NCBI RefSeq assembly: GCF_000757485.1
Contig: NZ_JPYO01000027.1
Location: 434,001-498,000, forward strand
DNA: 64,000 nt
Direction of reading: 5' to 3'
Source of the DNA: Achromobacter sp. RTa
GTDB lineage: Bacteria > Pseudomonadota > Gammaproteobacteria > Burkholderiales > Burkholderiaceae_B
Shown here: in pieces, positions 63,848 to 64,000 of the stretch
Numbering within the stretch: the first letter of the stretch is position 1
Layout: every line of letters starts with the position of its first letter
Notes under the pieces: model-generated
What the model saw: the letters and a program-made list of their open reading frames with translations, nothing else
What the model was told of the DNA's origin: nothing
Database searches by the model: none
Position numbers and translations under genes: made by a program

Positions 63848-64000
63848 ATGTCGATGGCTGACCGCGACGGTTTCATCTGGTACGACGGCAAGCTCGTTCC
63901 GTGGCGAGACGCGACCACGCACGTCCTGACACACTCCCTGCATTACGGCCTGTCGGTATTCGAGGGCGTGCGCGCCTACCGCTCCGAGATCGGCACCGCC
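63848..64000 (+). CDS. ilvE: Branched-chain amino acid aminotransferase, N-terminal part, cut by window edge
   Basis: The first 51 codons of an IlvE class IV aminotransferase that converts branched-chain 2-oxo acids to amino acids. The protein starts [45 protein letters not shown], whose [16 protein letters not shown] block is diagnostic. GGGAGA lies 6 bases before the ATG. The gene is divergent from azlCD. Confidence 0.95.
   Translation, partial: MSMADRDGFIWYDGKLVPWRDATTHVLTHSLHYGLSVFEGVRAYRSEIGTA

Overview
The window is high-GC chromosomal DNA from a betaproteobacterium, most likely an Alcaligenaceae member close to Bordetella or Achromobacter. The evidence is gene content and order: an hrcA-hemH-grpE-dnaK-dnaJ heat-shock cluster facing nadK-recN-fur, three Bug-type (TctC) solute receptors without their TctAB membrane partners, DUF4148 and DUF1841 proteins, a phasin, and an aat-bpt-pyrD run. 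No plasmid, phage, transposase or integrase gene was seen, and there is no CRISPR array.

Layout. 1-9.5 kb: start of icd, DUF1841, two small cytochromes c, a MoxR/VWA pair, two GNAT enzymes, an M16 peptidase and a DUF4148 repeat protein. 9.7-22.3 kb: core housekeeping. The chaperone and heme block on the minus strand has two sigma-32-like promoters; nadK, recN, bamE/omlA and dapB run on the plus strand, with fur and murB on the minus strand. 22.6-48.9 kb: an accessory stretch punctuated by three identical tRNA-Gly(GCC) genes and closed by tRNA-Cys. It holds a ThDP enzyme, a CoA-acylating semialdehyde dehydrogenase, a ten-gene minus-strand run (succinate dehydrogenase-like complex, two-subunit fumarase, amidohydrolase, LysR, Bug receptor, TauE permease), an autotransporter, a diiron oxygenase with its reductase, and a LysR/PhyH/M20/MFS cassette. 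48.9-64 kb: mostly core again, with the N-degron transferases aat and bpt, pyrD, a phasin, a Bug receptor, IclR, RhlE, AzlCD and the start of ilvE.

How the genes work together. The chaperone block is a standard heat-shock regulon. The accessory stretch looks like a set of small catabolic cassettes, each with its own LysR regulator and often a Bug receptor. The best candidate for an undescribed system is the sdhBCDA-fumAB-amidohydrolase operon. Its flavoprotein has Cys where the covalent-FAD His normally sits, so it may oxidise a dicarboxylate other than succinate. Next come the R2-like diiron oxygenase pair and a phased array of GGATACCATCC palindromes in front of the autotransporter gene. 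Starts were chosen by Shine-Dalgarno position and family alignment; several differ from the longest open frame.
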